Assembly (NCBI GenBank): GCA_948567375.1
Contig: OX419758.1
Location: 63,579,965-63,643,964, forward strand
Length of the DNA stretch: 64,000 bases
Source: Lunularia cruciata
Lineage: Eukaryota > Streptophyta > Marchantiopsida > Lunulariales > Lunulariaceae
Reading direction: 5' to 3'
Shown here piece by piece: positions 34,441 to 47,650 of the stretch. The notes under the pieces are model-generated. The model was not told the DNA's origin and did not search any database. It saw only the letters and a program-made list of their open reading frames with translations. How positions within the stretch are numbered: the stretch's first letter is position 1; every line of letters begins with the position of its first letter. Made by a program: the position numbers and the translations under genes.

Positions 34441-34499
34441 TGATGAGGCTCTTAATCCTCAGATTATCCTTGTACAATCAACTTGATCCACACTACAAA

Positions 34500-34690
34500 A
34501 ATAGGCTTATCTTCCTCCAAAGCTTGCTCTATGGGTGCTTCACTAACAAACTTCCCATGTAGAGACTCATCTTTCTTCAAAGCTTGCTCCATGGCTGCTT
34601 TCTTGGTAAACTTCCCATCTTGGGACTCATCCCCTTCAAGGATTTCTCTATGGTTACCTTCTTGACAAACTTCCTATCTTGGGGCTGACT
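34500..34690 (-). repeat. 20-residue coding tandem repeats in element D pol (three copies)
   Basis: On the minus strand three units of about 60 bp encode variants of KFVSEATxEQALKxDESLHG, for example KKAAMEQALKKDESLHGK and FVSEAPIEQALEEDK. The oldest unit reads KKVTIEKSLKG and has a 1-nt loss. The block lies between protease and RT. The same repeat occurs in element C (51715-51890). Confidence 0.85.
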
Positions 34691-34765
34691 ATTTTTAGGT
34701 GTCTTACTCAAATGTGCCAGATAACCTAATCAGAAATTACTATCTTGGTATTGTTCTTGAATTTC

Positions 34766-35045
34766 TCATTGAATCCAATCAAATTGAACCTTATGAAATT
34801 CAAGCCAAGGTAGTCCTAGAATGACATTGTAGTGTAGAGGTGCCACTACAAACCCCATACACTCCAAATACTCCTTCCCAATCTTAAAGGTAACAAGATA
34901 CAATATAAAAAATATAGAACCCTTTCCACCATCTGCCATTGTCAATCTACTTCTAATTATTGGCTTGATAGTAATACCCAATTCCTTTGCTACTTGCATA
35001 AACATGCAATTCTCTCAACTTCCAAAATCAACCAAAATCCTACAA
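34766..35045 (-). pseudogene. Element D aspartic protease (broken)
   Basis: It reads CRILVDFGS at about 35040-35015 (the active site DSG changed to DFG), a stop, then MFMQVAKELGITIKPI and, at the end, PLHYNVILGLPWLEFHKVQFD. The last segment contains the Ile-Leu-Gly motif that closes the retropepsin fold. Element C has the corresponding VDSRS and PLHYDFILSFTWLEHHKVQFD. Confidence 0.83.
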
Positions 35046-35049
35046 CCCC

Positions 35050-36120
35050 AATTAGATTTTGTAACTAACAAATGAAGCAAAATTGAATAGGTCACGCCTT
35101 CGATCCCATGGGAATTAATCAAGCTTCCAATATGTGATATGAAATCTCCTATTAGGATTCCTTGTTTCCTTGATCATTCGGCTTTACAAACTCCATTTAG
35201 GCAACTTGTCAAGATTGCCCATTCTTGAGTGGACATTTGGTGATGGGATGTCCCAATTGGTGACAAAAAAACAACCACCATTTTGTCATAGTTTCTGTCT
35301 ATCTATAGTGCCAAGTAGTCTCCATTGAATGGCATCAATCTCCATTGGTTCCAGCTCCTCCACTTGTGTGTAGTGTATCGGTAGGTTCCGTGGAGGTCAA
35401 AGTTGAGACCAAGTTGCTGCCACTAAGGAATCAAAATGTTTGGCCAACTGCATGGCTTCCTCCAAGTGTTGTGGCTCTTGCATGGTTACCTCTAATTTAG
35501 TTCTTGACTTCAAGCCCCTCACAAATCAATCTAGAGCTTCACCTTCCAATATATCCAGAATTTCCATGATATTGTTTTGGAATTGCATCATGTAACTTCT
35601 TACAAAGCCAATCTATTTCAACTTTGCCAACCTATCTTGTGTAGCTCATATGGCATTTATAGCTTTGAACCAACTAATTATTGCACTCTTGAATTCTGCA
35701 CACGTCAAGATTAGTGCAACAATTTGTAGTTAAGCTCGCTCCAATTGGAATCTCCACCATAGCTTTGCTACTCCATCCAATTGGCTAGAAGCCAAGAGAA
35801 TCTATTTTCACTCATCTTGTAGATTGGTAGTTTCAAAATAACATTCACATTCAAACAAAAAATTCTCCATTGCACTTGCTTTCAAATACCTTAGGTTTGG
35901 TGAATTTGGATTTGATCTTCTCCATCTCAAACTTGTGATCTCTTTATGTGTTCTTGTTGTTGTTGGGCTTGTTCATCCAACAATCAAGTAAGGTGCTCAA
36001 TTTTTTTTGCATAGCAATAATAACATATGGTATTTCTGCCATGGCTACTACACTATCTCGGTATTCTGAATGTAATCATTTCACGTAATTCATCACTTTG
36101 TGCTTTGGGTAAGATTTTCT
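35050..36120 (-). pseudogene. Element D gag (broken)
   Basis: A zinc knuckle is readable at about 35275-35215 as CFF, then CHQLGHPITKCPLKNG after restoring a single base in a T run, so the knuckle carries a 1-nt frameshift. Upstream, capsid-like sequence runs to about 35900. An N-terminal Gln/Leu-rich part lies near 35980. No continuous frame of length remains. Confidence 0.65.
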
Positions 36121-36260
36121 ACATATGATCACCTTGTTTTAGCAACCCTTGATACTTCCAAATGAATTGTGTGAAATAATGCTTGGGTAGTACCTAAACA
36201 TGAAAATCTTAATGGTTTACCAGAAGTGGATTTTGTGGTCCATAAATTCCATCCATCCAT

Positions 36261-36272
36261 GCTCTGATACCA
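36261..36272 (-). other. Element D primer-binding site (initiator Met tRNA)
   Basis: GCTCTGATACCA on the plus strand is the exact reverse complement of TGGTATCAGAGC, one base from the 5' LTR. It primes minus-strand DNA synthesis. Confidence 0.95.
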
Positions 36273-36273
36273 A

Positions 36274-36683
36274 TGTAAAAGATAAAGACCAAGGAGAAAA
36301 ATAAAAGAATGGAAGCTCATATTGGGATACTTGAATGAGTGAAACTCCAAATGCCTAGCATGAGCTTTGGCTCTTATATTTATAGGGATCATACAAGGCT
36401 CTTGAGAAGCTTCTCAAGAAGCTTCCTTGAGCAACTTCTTGGAGTGCAAGCCAAGTTAATTGGGAAGCTTCTCAAGAAGCTTCTTTCTAGAAGCTATTTA
36501 CTTGGCATGTAAGCTTAGCTAGTTGGAACCTTCTAGAAGCTATCTACATGGGGTCCAAGCTAAGCTAGTTGGGAAGCTTCCCAAGAAGCTTCCTAGATAC
36601 TTTTGGAATATTTTAGGCTAATTTGTCTTATTTGCTAGTTTGTTAGCCCTACTAACTTTGTCATTAAACTCCATATTGTTACA
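36274..36683 (-). repeat. Element D 5' LTR (LTR-B), with heat-shock-like motifs
   Basis: A 410-bp copy from TGTAAAAGATA to ATTGTTACA on the plus strand. Upstream of the TATA box (reverse strand, 36377-36384) lie repeated GAAGCTTCTCAAGAAGCTTC and TTCTAGAAGC motifs between 36405 and 36600, spaced like heat-shock elements. Confidence 0.92.
36377..36384 (-). promoter_or_regulatory. TATA box of element D 5' LTR
   Basis: TATAAATA on the minus strand (context CCCTATAAATATAAGAG). The same box is conserved at 49593-49600 in element C. Its place between the repeated GAAGCTTC block and the LTR 3' end fits a U3 promoter. Confidence 0.75.
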
Positions 36684-39600
36684 AACTAATACCTCATTCT
36701 CCCAACCTCTTGCTTGAAAGCTTCAAACCTTTCAAAATAACAATCAAATTGTATGTTGCTTGAAGCACATAGTGTCTCTTTAGAATAAGTGCAACCTATT
36801 CCTCTTGATCCCAATCCAGCTTGATATATGTAATCTTCACTTTTGCACAATCCATGAAGGTTTTTCATTTTCCCACTTTAGTGCAACCTTCTCAACTTCC
36901 AATCCTTGCACCTAAATATCCAATGTCGACCTATGAGCATGGTTTGACACTAATTTCTTACCTGTCTCCTTACTACTGCCTTGGCTCAATTACTTAGCTC
37001 AATTTTGTTTCTCCTTATGGGGCACCTTTTCTTAGATCTTTGTGGTTCATGTGAAATGATTTGGTATCAAGGATTATTGTTTGTTCACTTAGTTAGATGG
37101 TCTTGTAATCCATTGGCAATTGGTTCACATAAGGGTTAGGATATCTTAAGGAATCTGATTTTGTGGTAAGTTGTTAATTGCACTAATTTGTGACACTTAA
37201 ACACAAGATATGGAAAAGGAAAACATAAAATTCCCTGTATTCTTTACTATGGGGGTTAACTCATCATGTTTCCCAAATTAGGGTTAAAAAGATACAATCT
37301 CTTCTTGCTTCCTTAAATCCATTATCCATTATCCTAACCTACAAGACTCCTATTCACTACATTGTTCTTTTGATCATATTCAAATCTTTTTTTTTCACTT
37401 ATCTATACCAAATATAAACACAATATACCTTAGTCCTTATATCATTTTTGTAGATCCTACATTGTCTTGGCTCTATAGATCATTCTTTCAAATGATCACA
37501 GTAGAAATACAATTACCTAATCTCTTCCAATCTCAATCTCAACCCAATTTTATTTTAATTCCAATCTCTTGCTATCCAATATTTGTCTAATCCAAACCTC
37601 AAAATGGACATTTTGCATTGCCATTAATATAACCTACCACTCTTTTATCAGAAGTTAACTTTTATGCCAGAGTTTACCAAATCTCTCTTTTGTAATTCAA
37701 ACTCTCTACAATTCAAACTCTTACCACATCTTCTTGTTAACAAGAAGATCAACAAGATGACCTTAAATTATGTATCTAGAAGTATGCAATGCAAAACTGA
37801 GCTTTGATGTTTAAATAGAATATAAGATGCAAAAATTGCTAACCCTTATACAAATTTTGCACTTATGCACAATGGCAAACTTCCATTCCAAAATTATGTG
37901 ATCACATTCTAATTCTTGCAATGAGTAGCATAACTTTTCTCTATAAATGGTATTTAAGAATATAGCTATGGCATTTTAAATTACATTAATTTTAATTCTT
38001 ATAGTCACAACCTCTTCTTGTTAATTTGGTAGGTTTTCTAATATTTTATCAAATGCACTATATCTTATCAATATAAAGAATTCAAAAATAATCAAATATA
38101 TAAAACTTTATTCTAGGAAAATCTTGTACTAAATTCAATCATCTTAAAAGCATGCAGAGTTTTAAATGAACAGGTCTAATAATGATTGTTCCAAGCTCTG
38201 GAAACCACTATTTCCACTACCTCTTGTGTATATTTGAACATAAAGGGAATATCACACCCATAATCTATTTCATAAATTATAGTTAGGATTTTAAGGATTT
38301 TCATCTTTGGAATAAGCAATATCTCTATAAGACATCTATAAGACACCAGACATGATTCAAATTAAATTTATTGTGATACAAATATTTAAAGTATACCAAA
38401 GGAGATTAAGCTCACTTTACAGTTTTTATCTTATCAAAAGCAAGGTCCTTATTTTGTTTTGAATAAATAAAAACGTTGGGTTGCTCCACAATAGAGCTTG
38501 GAACATGTGCATGCAAGCCATGATGAAGCAAAACCAAGTAAAGACCAATATTGGAAGTGGATGTGCACTTCAATTCTAGATTGCATTCTACATATATAAT
38601 GCAAGTATGAAATTGAATTTGAGAATTGCACTATATATTTTTTAATATATATTAAATACTATTTTATATGCATACTACTTGCACTCAATTTTTATTATAT
38701 ATGTCTTTGACAAACAAGTCAAATGCTTTATGTTAAATATTCATCATGTGTTCATGATATATTATGCATATCTCCAATTCAATCTATATTGAAGATTCTT
38801 CTTTCACGTGGAGCTTCTTTGATACTCTTTGTTCTTTGAAATACATGTGTATTATATTTGCATAAAAATGAAATTGGTGAAGAGTGAGTTATAGCTTTAT
38901 TTTCTCTATTTTGTACTTTTTTTTCTGGTTATTGGTGCTTTGATAAATACTTCTTCCAACTTCTTTGACACACATAATGGATGATCATATTACGTAACTA
39001 ATTTTCTTTCTAATTTCTAACATTCTCTACATTTATCTTCAAAGAGCTTAGCTTCTTATTTGTTTTGGAAGGATATTTTAATTCTTTTGTATAAGAAAAT
39101 GACCTCGTCAAGATTGCAAAAAGAGAGAAGATTATTGACTTGACAATGTATAAGTTACAAAGCTCTTATACAAAGGGGAAGAACATAGACAAGGTTCATA
39201 GATTCAAGATAGTTTCTCCTATAAAATATTTGGCTATGTCTATGATCCATAAAACTTCAATAACCAATGGTTGTTGACATGTTAAAAAACATTCATTTAT
39301 AAAGGAAAAAACATAGGACATTATTAATGTATTTGTTCTCTAATAGTAGCAAGAAATGCAAGAAATTTATCCAACCCATCAACCAATCTTTATAAGTTTA
39401 CAAGAGTAGTTGGAAAAATTTACATACTTTACAATAAGTGTTTTCAATAGAGGCATTAGAAGGCTTATTCATTTGCAATTGGTTTGATTCATTCAAAGGA
39501 CATTCAAGGAATAAGATAAGGTTGAGCAATGGTCTTTGGCAAATTTGATAAAAAAATCATGTTCTTAGGTGAAGAAACACATAAAAATCTTAGCAATATC

Positions 39601-42600
39601 ATCACCTTATAATAGCCTTATTATAAATTAAATGATATAATAAATGCATTTTTTGAATGACTTCAAAAGTAAAACTTCATGCAACTTCATGTCAAAAGTC
39701 TCATATTTGTGTGTATTTTGACCATTTGGGTCCAAAAAGATGGCATATTTGTACTTTTGAGAATAATAGTATGTATAAGAAGTCCCCTCATCATTTGATA
39801 AATATTTCATAGTTAAATTTACAAATTGATCATATCTTAGTGCATCTAAGTTCCTGGATTATATATGGGTTGGAACAAGTATACCATCAAAACTTTCCAC
39901 AACTCAATCAAATGCACATTCTCCCACCAAAATTTCCTAAGCATCCTTAATATTTGTCTCAAAATTATACCAATAAGTGTCTAATCAATTAAATTTGTAA
40001 CCTATATTTTACACTTTGTGAGTAATTTGCACACAAATCCTAGTATAAGAATAGGAAAGTTAAAGTAGTGTATATTTTTAGCAAGAATTTTCACTTGAAA
40101 ATTTGCTTGAGCTTTGTTCTACATACAGAAGACATATAAAAACTCTCTTAAAATTCCAAATCATGGGTTTAAATTCACCAAATTTGGATCACATCATGCC
40201 ATGACTTGTAATTCAACATACCACCATTCCTCCACTTCTACTACTTAAGACAACCCATCAACATGGATAAAATGAAATCAAAGTTCTCTCTTTGATTCAA
40301 ATTTTTTTACAAAATGCATTCATATTTGTTACAAAATACCTAAAGAAATGAATTTATGAGCTTATAAGCAATCCTAACTATACTTAAAAAATAAAATAAT
40401 TCATGTCACAATTACTATCTTACATAGCTCTAAGGGATATACTATGAGTGTCCTTTTTGTTTATCTCAAACAAGAATGAAGTACTTCAAGCTACTCTATT
40501 AGAATCTTACTAAATAATCTCCATATTAAAACTTGTATAATAGATAATATTTTCCTTCTCTAATAGTGAAGTTAAAAACTCTACCATTTGCTACTTGAAT
40601 TGAATCTACATTTTTCTAAAGGTAAGAAATGAAAGAAATCCTACTTATGTGGAATGGTTACTCCTTGATAGAATTGGAGCAAAGTTATTTAAGCCTTGTG
40701 CTCATTTAGACAATTGAACTACATATCAAGAATGGATCTAGAGCAATCAACCCATATGTATCTTTGGATTCTTTACTTATTATACTAAACTTTCAATGCC
40801 AAAAAACACCTCTGATGCATTATAGTGCTTAAAATAGAAATTAGATCCCTAGAGAACTACTTCAATACCTTTTGCTAGAGAAATCTTCTTCTAAAACAAA
40901 ACAACTCTACAACTTGGTAGTCACTTCTTGTCATAGAAATCCAAGTTCTTGCTCTTTTTGCTCTTCATAAAACCTTTTTAACTCCCTCTAGAGTTGTCAT
41001 AACCCTTGCTCATTTGCAATACTTAAAATATCATCTGTCTAAAGATGAGATGAAATGGCTTGATTTCTTTGAAGCAAAACTTCTAGTTTTATATATTGAG
41101 ATTTTATCTTTTTTGCTATTTTATATCTTTGATCTTATCTTAAGGACAAGGCTTTAACACAAAGTGCTGTGGATTTTTTAACTACATAGTTCCAATACAA
41201 TACTTGGTCCTTTGTTGTACAATGATTATATCAAAACTTAGGTTATAAATGTAGCTCAAGATATAGATTATTTAGGGAACTAGATCCTCAAAGAAAATTT
41301 GTATTAATTCACTCTAAAGAATTCTTAACACTAAAGGTGAATCTGGTCAATTATAATCTTTGTCTTTTTTGACATCTTGCTTTGAAATTGGACTATAAAA
41401 AATCACAATCCTAAAGCTAGGAGTTGGATTTATTGAATCAACTTAAGAGGAGTAACTTTGGGTTTTGGTATCTAGGTAAGGTTGAATGATCCACACTCAA
41501 TTTGGTCTTAGGTTGATGCCAAGTCAAGGACATCACATTGAAGTCTTGACCTGATTTTTTCATATTAATTAGTATTGGCTAAGTTAATTATCCAATTTGA
41601 ATACAATCCTCATATCTTGGTCTTCTTCTTACAAAGCAAAAGAAGAAGATTAATTTAAAACATGACTTAAGTATATTTTCTCTCCACCAGTATTATTTGG
41701 GTCCTTTACATTGCCTTTTTCTTGAACTTTTGTTTGAGAAAATTAATTTAAAGCCTTTGAGTGTGACATAGAGGTCATAAGCATACCCAAGAGAAGTTAT
41801 GTTCTATATATATGGTTTTTTTCTATATATATAATAATAAACTTTAGTTTTTTTTGTCCTTAACAGCACAAAAATCAAGCTATTACTATGTATTTTTTCT
41901 ATGAAGTGTTTTGATGGACCATAATAACCCATTTTTACTTGGTTTCCTTTGGATTTCTAACACCAAATTGTTAACAAAGAATAAATGTTTTGATAAACTC
42001 CAATCCAACTTTCTACTTAGTTTCCCTAGGGGCTCCAGCCTTGATGATTTCCATGAGCACTGTATGTTTGGACCAAGTTTTACATGACTTTCATTTTAGA
42101 AGTTGTATAAAGAGTCAAGGATGATTGTGAAACTACTTTCTCCATCTCCTTAATCTGAATTTTCCTCCTCTTCTTGGTAATAACCTTCTAAGTTGAGCAA
42201 GTAACTCATTAAGATGACTTTTAGGTGGTTTTGTACAAGGTTACCTTCTAGCTCTTGGTTGGATAAAATGGTATATTCCTCTCAAGGGTAAAACCCTTAG
42301 CTCACTTGTATGAAATATGATGGTATTTAGGTGAGTAGCAAAGAAAGTAAGTGTCAAACCTATCTACATATAATGTATTATCAACCCAATTTACTATTCA
42401 TACTTTCCATAGTTTACATAGGACAAGCATCTTACCAACTATAAGGTTAATGAAACAAGAGTGTAATACAAACTTTACAAAGCATTGAGTGAATATAGCT
42501 AAAATTGGATTTTTAAGATCTTCAAACCTGACTCTATTTTGTATTCATGATTCAATTGCTTCTTGGCTTCATTAAGTTCAACTTATAGACCTAATTCCTC

Positions 42601-42831
42601 ATGAGGTTAAGGTTTGGATGCCTAAGAGAACTCTTGCTCCAAATATTCAATGAGGTAGCTAAGAACTTTGGACCAAACCTTTATGGTTCAAGAGCAAGGC
42701 TTGTCTCTACGACAATAAGGATTGAGATTGAAGTAAGTTTCTTAGACTTTGTTATCAACTTTAAGGATTGACTCAATTTCATGTTAAGAAGCTTAACTCT
42801 AATTTATGTGAATAAACTAGTCCTTATGTGG
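36684..42831. other. AT-rich DNA, no recognisable gene
   Basis: About 6 kb without LTR family members, retroelement domains or a long frame. Short frames at 36686-36868, 38449-38631 and 39628-39810 (all minus) show no motif. Short AT palindromes occur near 38635-38660 and an AT-rich run near 41800-41835. Confidence 0.5.
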
Positions 42832-43175
42832 TGTAACAATATGAAGTTTATTGACAAATTATTCAAGACTAAAAAAATAGCAAATAGGCCAAATTAGCCA
42901 AGAATTATATAGATATTATAGAAACATCTAGAAAGCTACTTGGTACCTTCCAAGTATTGGTAATGTGCATGCCAAGTGGTGACTTCTAGGAAGAAGCTTC
43001 TTGGGAGGCTTCCTAACTAGCTTAACTTGCATGCCAAGTAGACAACTTCTAGAAAGAATCTTCTTGAGAAGCTTCTCAAGAGCCTTGTATACTTCCTTAT
43101 AAATACAAAATCCCAAGCTCATGTTAGACATTCAAAGTTTCCATCATTTTGGAGTCCCAATGTGATCTTTCACTT
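42832..43175 (+). repeat. LTR-B fragment, right end missing
   Basis: It starts TGTAACAATATGAAG and follows the LTR-B order through 'cttctaggaagaagcttcttggg', the TATA region 'ccttataaatacaaaatcccaagctcatgttagacattc' and 'cccaatgtgatc', then leaves the family near 43175. No internal retroelement sequence follows, so it is a truncated solo LTR. The heat-shock-like motifs are partly conserved. Confidence 0.83.
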
Positions 43176-45413
43176 TGGCCTTCCACACGGCCAAATGTTC
43201 CACTTTACACATGGCCAATTGTTTACTTGGCTTAGGGAGGATGTATAGATAGGAATCTTATAATGGTTCATAATTATACTCAAGTATAGGAATCACTTAG
43301 AGATAGCTACCCTCAAAGGTAGCTCTCAAGTCTATCACCCTTGCAAGCTCTTGTACTCCTTGGTATGTTCCTTTGTACCCTTGTTTATAGAGTCTTACTT
43401 CACAAGTTCCTTATACAATTTCCCACTTAGGCAAACAATGCAACAAATAAATGAGGAGCACAATTCCATAACACATTATACATGGTTAACAAAAATCACG
43501 CTTATACTTGAACATTCATAAAATTCATGTACAATAATGGTTTATTTATTATTTATTATTTATTTATAATATTTATTTGATGCTTAGATCCTCAAGTTAA
43601 TATAAGCAATAAAACCTCGAGAAAGGGTAACCTTTGGTTCCTATGGCCACAATGATAGTCTAGTCTTTAGCACACAGGTGAACAAAAAAAACTACAAGAG
43701 ATAAGTGAATTTCCCCTTGTATGAATCCCTTATCATGGAATCTTGGTCGAAAGATTGCACTCTAATATGGAAACCACCTGCTTAAATAGCTAGTCTAACC
43801 CTTTTTTTTGTCTACCCTTATCACTTCTCTACTTATGGTTGCCTCCTCCTTTGCATGCTCACACCATAAATGCCAATTGGCTCTCCTCCCTTAGATGTCC
43901 TTTGCCTAGTTGTACATACTTTGATTACTATTAGAGTGCAGCGTAAGTCTTAATATCTACCTACTTCTTTGTTATAGTACAAAACCCATAGAAGAATACA
44001 CCCATACTTCTTTAACTTGTTCACCCACCAAGGAAGATCTCATAATCTTTTCTATTTCCAATGCCCTTGGTACTTAATCAGCTTGTAGAGGTCTTATCTT
44101 GCAAGCCTTTTAAGTATGATCCTATAGTAATGTACCAACTAGTTGATGGTTTCTTGCAATAAGGCTTTGTACCATTGCACAACCAATAAATACACACACA
44201 TAAGACTTCACCATTTACAATTATACCAAATCAATTAAGTCTTGAGATTTGAAGTAAAATTTGAATCCGTATATCACATAAGCTTTTGCAAAGAATATAC
44301 TTCTTAAGTAAAATTTAATATGCATATTCTATTAATAGACTTTGTTAGGATTGTATGTATTTTCACTTCATATTGTATCCTTGATAAAATAAAATAAAAA
44401 CTTAATTATAAACACAAATAAACATATGTTTTCAATTTATTTATAACTTTTTTATTATGTATGATGCAAAATATTTTCAATCTTATATGAAGAAAGGATA
44501 TTCAGCAAGGATGTAATATGAGTCCATAATTATTATAAAATAATTGTATGGCATTCAAATGTTATCTAACTTTGATGAATTTTTTTTATAAACATAATGA
44601 TAATACTCTTTACTTTGTAAAGTTTATATATGCATATAGATCTTTGTTCACAATGTCAATTAACTTATATTTTCTATATCTATACATAGAATCTAATTTA
44701 CCCTCAACCCAAATTTTATATTTTTCACATAAATTTTTAACAAGTTTTACAATATGAAACTGTTTAATCTTTAAATCAAAAGATCATACAAGGACAATAT
44801 TTTTGGTTGTTTTGATAGAAATATATTTTTCTAAATAAAATTATGTAATTTTCTTAGTGTATCATCTTGATATCTACTTTTTTCTCATGAAAATTTATAT
44901 TATATTCTCCTCTTATCATTTCTAATTATGGGTTGTCTTGGTGCTCAAATAAGATTAAATAATTTATTTATTGATATTAAATTCTTTATTATCATTCTTT
45001 TCCTTTGTGTGCTGCTCCTTTTATATTATTACGAGTACTATGAAAAGACAGTAATTTTTTTGCAAGATAACTTAAATTCTATATGAAAATTAAACTAAGT
45101 TAGTAGACATTGAGGCTTTGATCAAGAAGAAAAATATTATCTTTGAATTTTTAACATAGAAAATACAAACCCATACAAAATTCAATCAAATTTGAATTTA
45201 AATAAATTTCAGTACTTGGAAATATTACAAATAAAATGAGTTTTAAAATTTTATTTTTTATGTACATCTAATGGGACATTATAGAATAAAATGAATAAAA
45301 GTACTTTCAAAATACATCACCATACAAAGATAAATAGGATTTACTATTAAATTTGGTGACAATTTGTTATGGATTTTCTTGTTTACTATGAGTTCTTTTT
45401 GTTCAAAATTCTA

Positions 45414-45415
<2 letters not shown>

Positions 45416-45465
<50 letters not shown>

Positions 45466-45477
45466 CTCTCTCTCTCT
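45416..45477. repeat. Compound microsatellite (TA)n(TC)n
   Basis: About 22 TA units run directly into about 8 TC units. Confidence 0.97.
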
Positions 45478-45981
45478 TGTTAATTATTAAAAAACACACC
45501 TTTTTTTGCTATGTAGCTACCTTTTTTACTCACAAGTAGATACTTTTTGACATAGAGAATCAACTACATATCTTTATATGTATCTTTATATGTATATGTA
45601 TCATAATTTGAATGATGAATTTTATTTTATTTTATGAAATTGGTTATTTCTAAACGATTTATAACTTGATTGCATAATTGCCTAGAGAAATCATGTTGCA
45701 ATTTTTCTAATTTGGTCTCACAACATTATATAATTTGGCCAAATACAATTAATATGATACTTTATATATATTTATTTTATTGTCTTATATATTTCCAAGG
45801 TTCTTACTATCAAGTGGTAAAAGGTATTTATTCATTTCAGTTAGCTTCTATTTGTTGTAATTTAGTGAACTGAACTTTTTAGAATTTTTATGTAGATTGC
45901 TAAACTTTAAGAACCTTGCTATGGACCTTTGTAACAAAATATTTAGTAACTTTCATATGGACCAGCACATGTCTAGCAAAT

Positions 45982-46144
45982 TAATAATTAAATTTAATCA
46001 AGTGCATCATTACCTTACATATAATAAGAAGGGTAATAATAATTAGATTTAATCAAGCTTGTCATCACCTTAAGTATAAATAAGAAGTATATTAATAATT
46101 AAAATTAATCAAGCTTATCATCACCTTAAGTATAAAAGAGAAGG
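45982..46144. repeat. Three diverged tandem units, ~52-59 bp
   Basis: Units start near 45982, 46034 and 46093. Each reads 'taataatta', 'aattaatcaag', 'catcaccttaa' and 'tataaaagagaag' or close variants. Confidence 0.75.
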
Positions 46145-46783
46145 ATATATTCCATCCCAAAGTATTCAATTAGTCTGCATCATGCTCTTAGTCCATCCCT
46201 TCTCTTTTATCATCCTTACTTTTCCTATGAGATTTTGCTTTTCTACATTGCTACGAATAGATTCAGTGCTCCTTTTAATCAACAATTTTAACAAGAGTGT
46301 GAATAATTATTTCATTAGTTTATGATATCTTATGTTAGGATATTTTGGATATCCATTTACACAATGAACACTTTATGTATTAGAAGATCACTTATTATCA
46401 AAGGTAGAAGTAATTATTTAAATTCTCATCCAGACTTATATATTCATAATGGCTATAACATTTTATAATAGCTATTAGATAGTGACATTGATATGTTGTT
46501 GATACTAATAGTGATTTTCATATTGATATTAGCTATGATAGTATTGGAAGTTAAGGCATTCTAAAGAGGGATCTTATGTGCTTGTACGGAGCATACTAAA
46601 GAAGATCATCTTCTTAGTAAACTCACAGATCTTTGTAAAAACATTAGTTAAGCATTAAACTCCTTAACATATCGTTTTAATGAGCCTCATTTTCTCAACC
46701 TAATAAACCCCACAATATCTCTTCAAAATATCTTTACATTGTTGGTACACAAGTGTAGATCCAATACCAATCAACTCCTTAAC

Positions 46784-47527
46784 TATAATACCAATAACTA
46801 GACATATGATCTAGAGATGAAATTTGATTTGGTACCATCTAGAAGGATGTTATACATGATAGACTAAGTATATCAAATAGAGGTATCATTAAAAGAGCAC
46901 TTCTACAAATAGGCCAAAAACCAAAACATGATTGGAAATTTTATAATCAATAGCTAGGCATATGATCTAGAGGTGAAATTAGGGGTGAGTGACATCTCGA
47001 AGGATGTTACATATGATGGAGAAAGTAAATCAAATAGAGATATCACCAAAATAGCACTTCTACTAGTAAGGCAAAAACCAAAGTAGGCTTGAAAACTTTA
47101 GAGGCAATTTTGAAAGCTTAAACGGATGAATTAGACCTAAAAAATATGTAGACCCCCCATCAAAGGAAAAGCTAGCCTTCATTCCCCCTTGTTTTGTCTC
47201 ACTAAGAGTTTACCAATGGTACCTCACCCACATGATTATGAGATTCTTACAAGAATATTCCATAAGATTCTCTTTGGTCAAAGCTTATTTGACCAACCAA
47301 ATGGGACCAAGACCAACATGTCATCCATCCAAGCATGTAATCTAAGGGTGGAGCTTGTTGATAGGTCACCTATCCATGTACCTAATCATATGATTGAGCT
47401 TCATTGGAGGAGATCTTCTTTGGCTATATAATAAAAAGAAGGTGCTAGTGGAGTGAGGCATTAGAAGAGTGAGTGTGAAACTTGTGTTTTCTCTCATGGA
47501 GAGTTCTATTGTCCTTGGAATATTACA
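46784..47527 (+). repeat. Solo LTR-A with perfect target duplication
   Basis: A 744-bp copy from TATAATACC to ATATTACA, flanked by TTAAC on both sides (46779-46783 and 47528-47532). The TATA box is near 47424. Confidence 0.94.
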
Positions 47528-47603
47528 TTAACCAATGAACTCATTCCAACGTAGCTTTAGAAAAAATGATTCCATTCTTTCAAAATACGTAACCCAATTG
47601 GTC

Positions 47604-47650
47604 TAATATCTAATCCTTCAAGAATGGGTTTCTTGAAGGATTAGATATTA
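47604..47650. repeat. Perfect 21-bp inverted repeat with 5-nt loop
   Basis: The left arm is 47604-47624, the loop TGGGT and the right arm 47630-47650. The arms are exactly complementary. The right-arm sequence TTCTTGAAGGATT recurs in part just downstream (about 47668-47682). No Rho-type or Pol III context is seen. Confidence 0.95.

Larger units (their letters stand above)
31141..36683 (-). mobile_element. Element D: Ty3/Gypsy chromovirus (LTR-B family), full layout, inactive
   Basis: Minus strand, 5.5 kb, with both LTRs (31141-31551 and 36274-36683), a perfect primer-binding site and a polypurine-like tract (GTGGTGGGAGAATATA in reverse at about 31551-31566). Coding order: gag, protease, 20-residue repeats, RT, RNase H, integrase, chromodomain. 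Every domain is split by stops or frameshifts. The 5-mers outside the LTRs (TACAT left, AACTA right) do not match, and the left flank is element F while the right flank is not, so at least one side has been rearranged. Confidence 0.9.
43176..46783. other. AT-rich DNA, no recognisable gene
   Basis: No gene or element recognised apart from the simple and tandem repeats listed separately. A short inverted repeat TTGGCC...GGCCAA lies near 43178-43198. Frames at 44548-44757 and 45670-45873 look like chance. Confidence 0.5.

Noticed and set aside
36261-36272. tRNA gene hints (GCTCTGATACCA)
   Set aside because: These are 12-bp primer-binding sites beside LTRs, not tRNA genes; no cloverleaf surrounds them.
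45416-45477. Repeat array as CRISPR or origin
   Set aside because: A simple dinucleotide microsatellite; no spacers.
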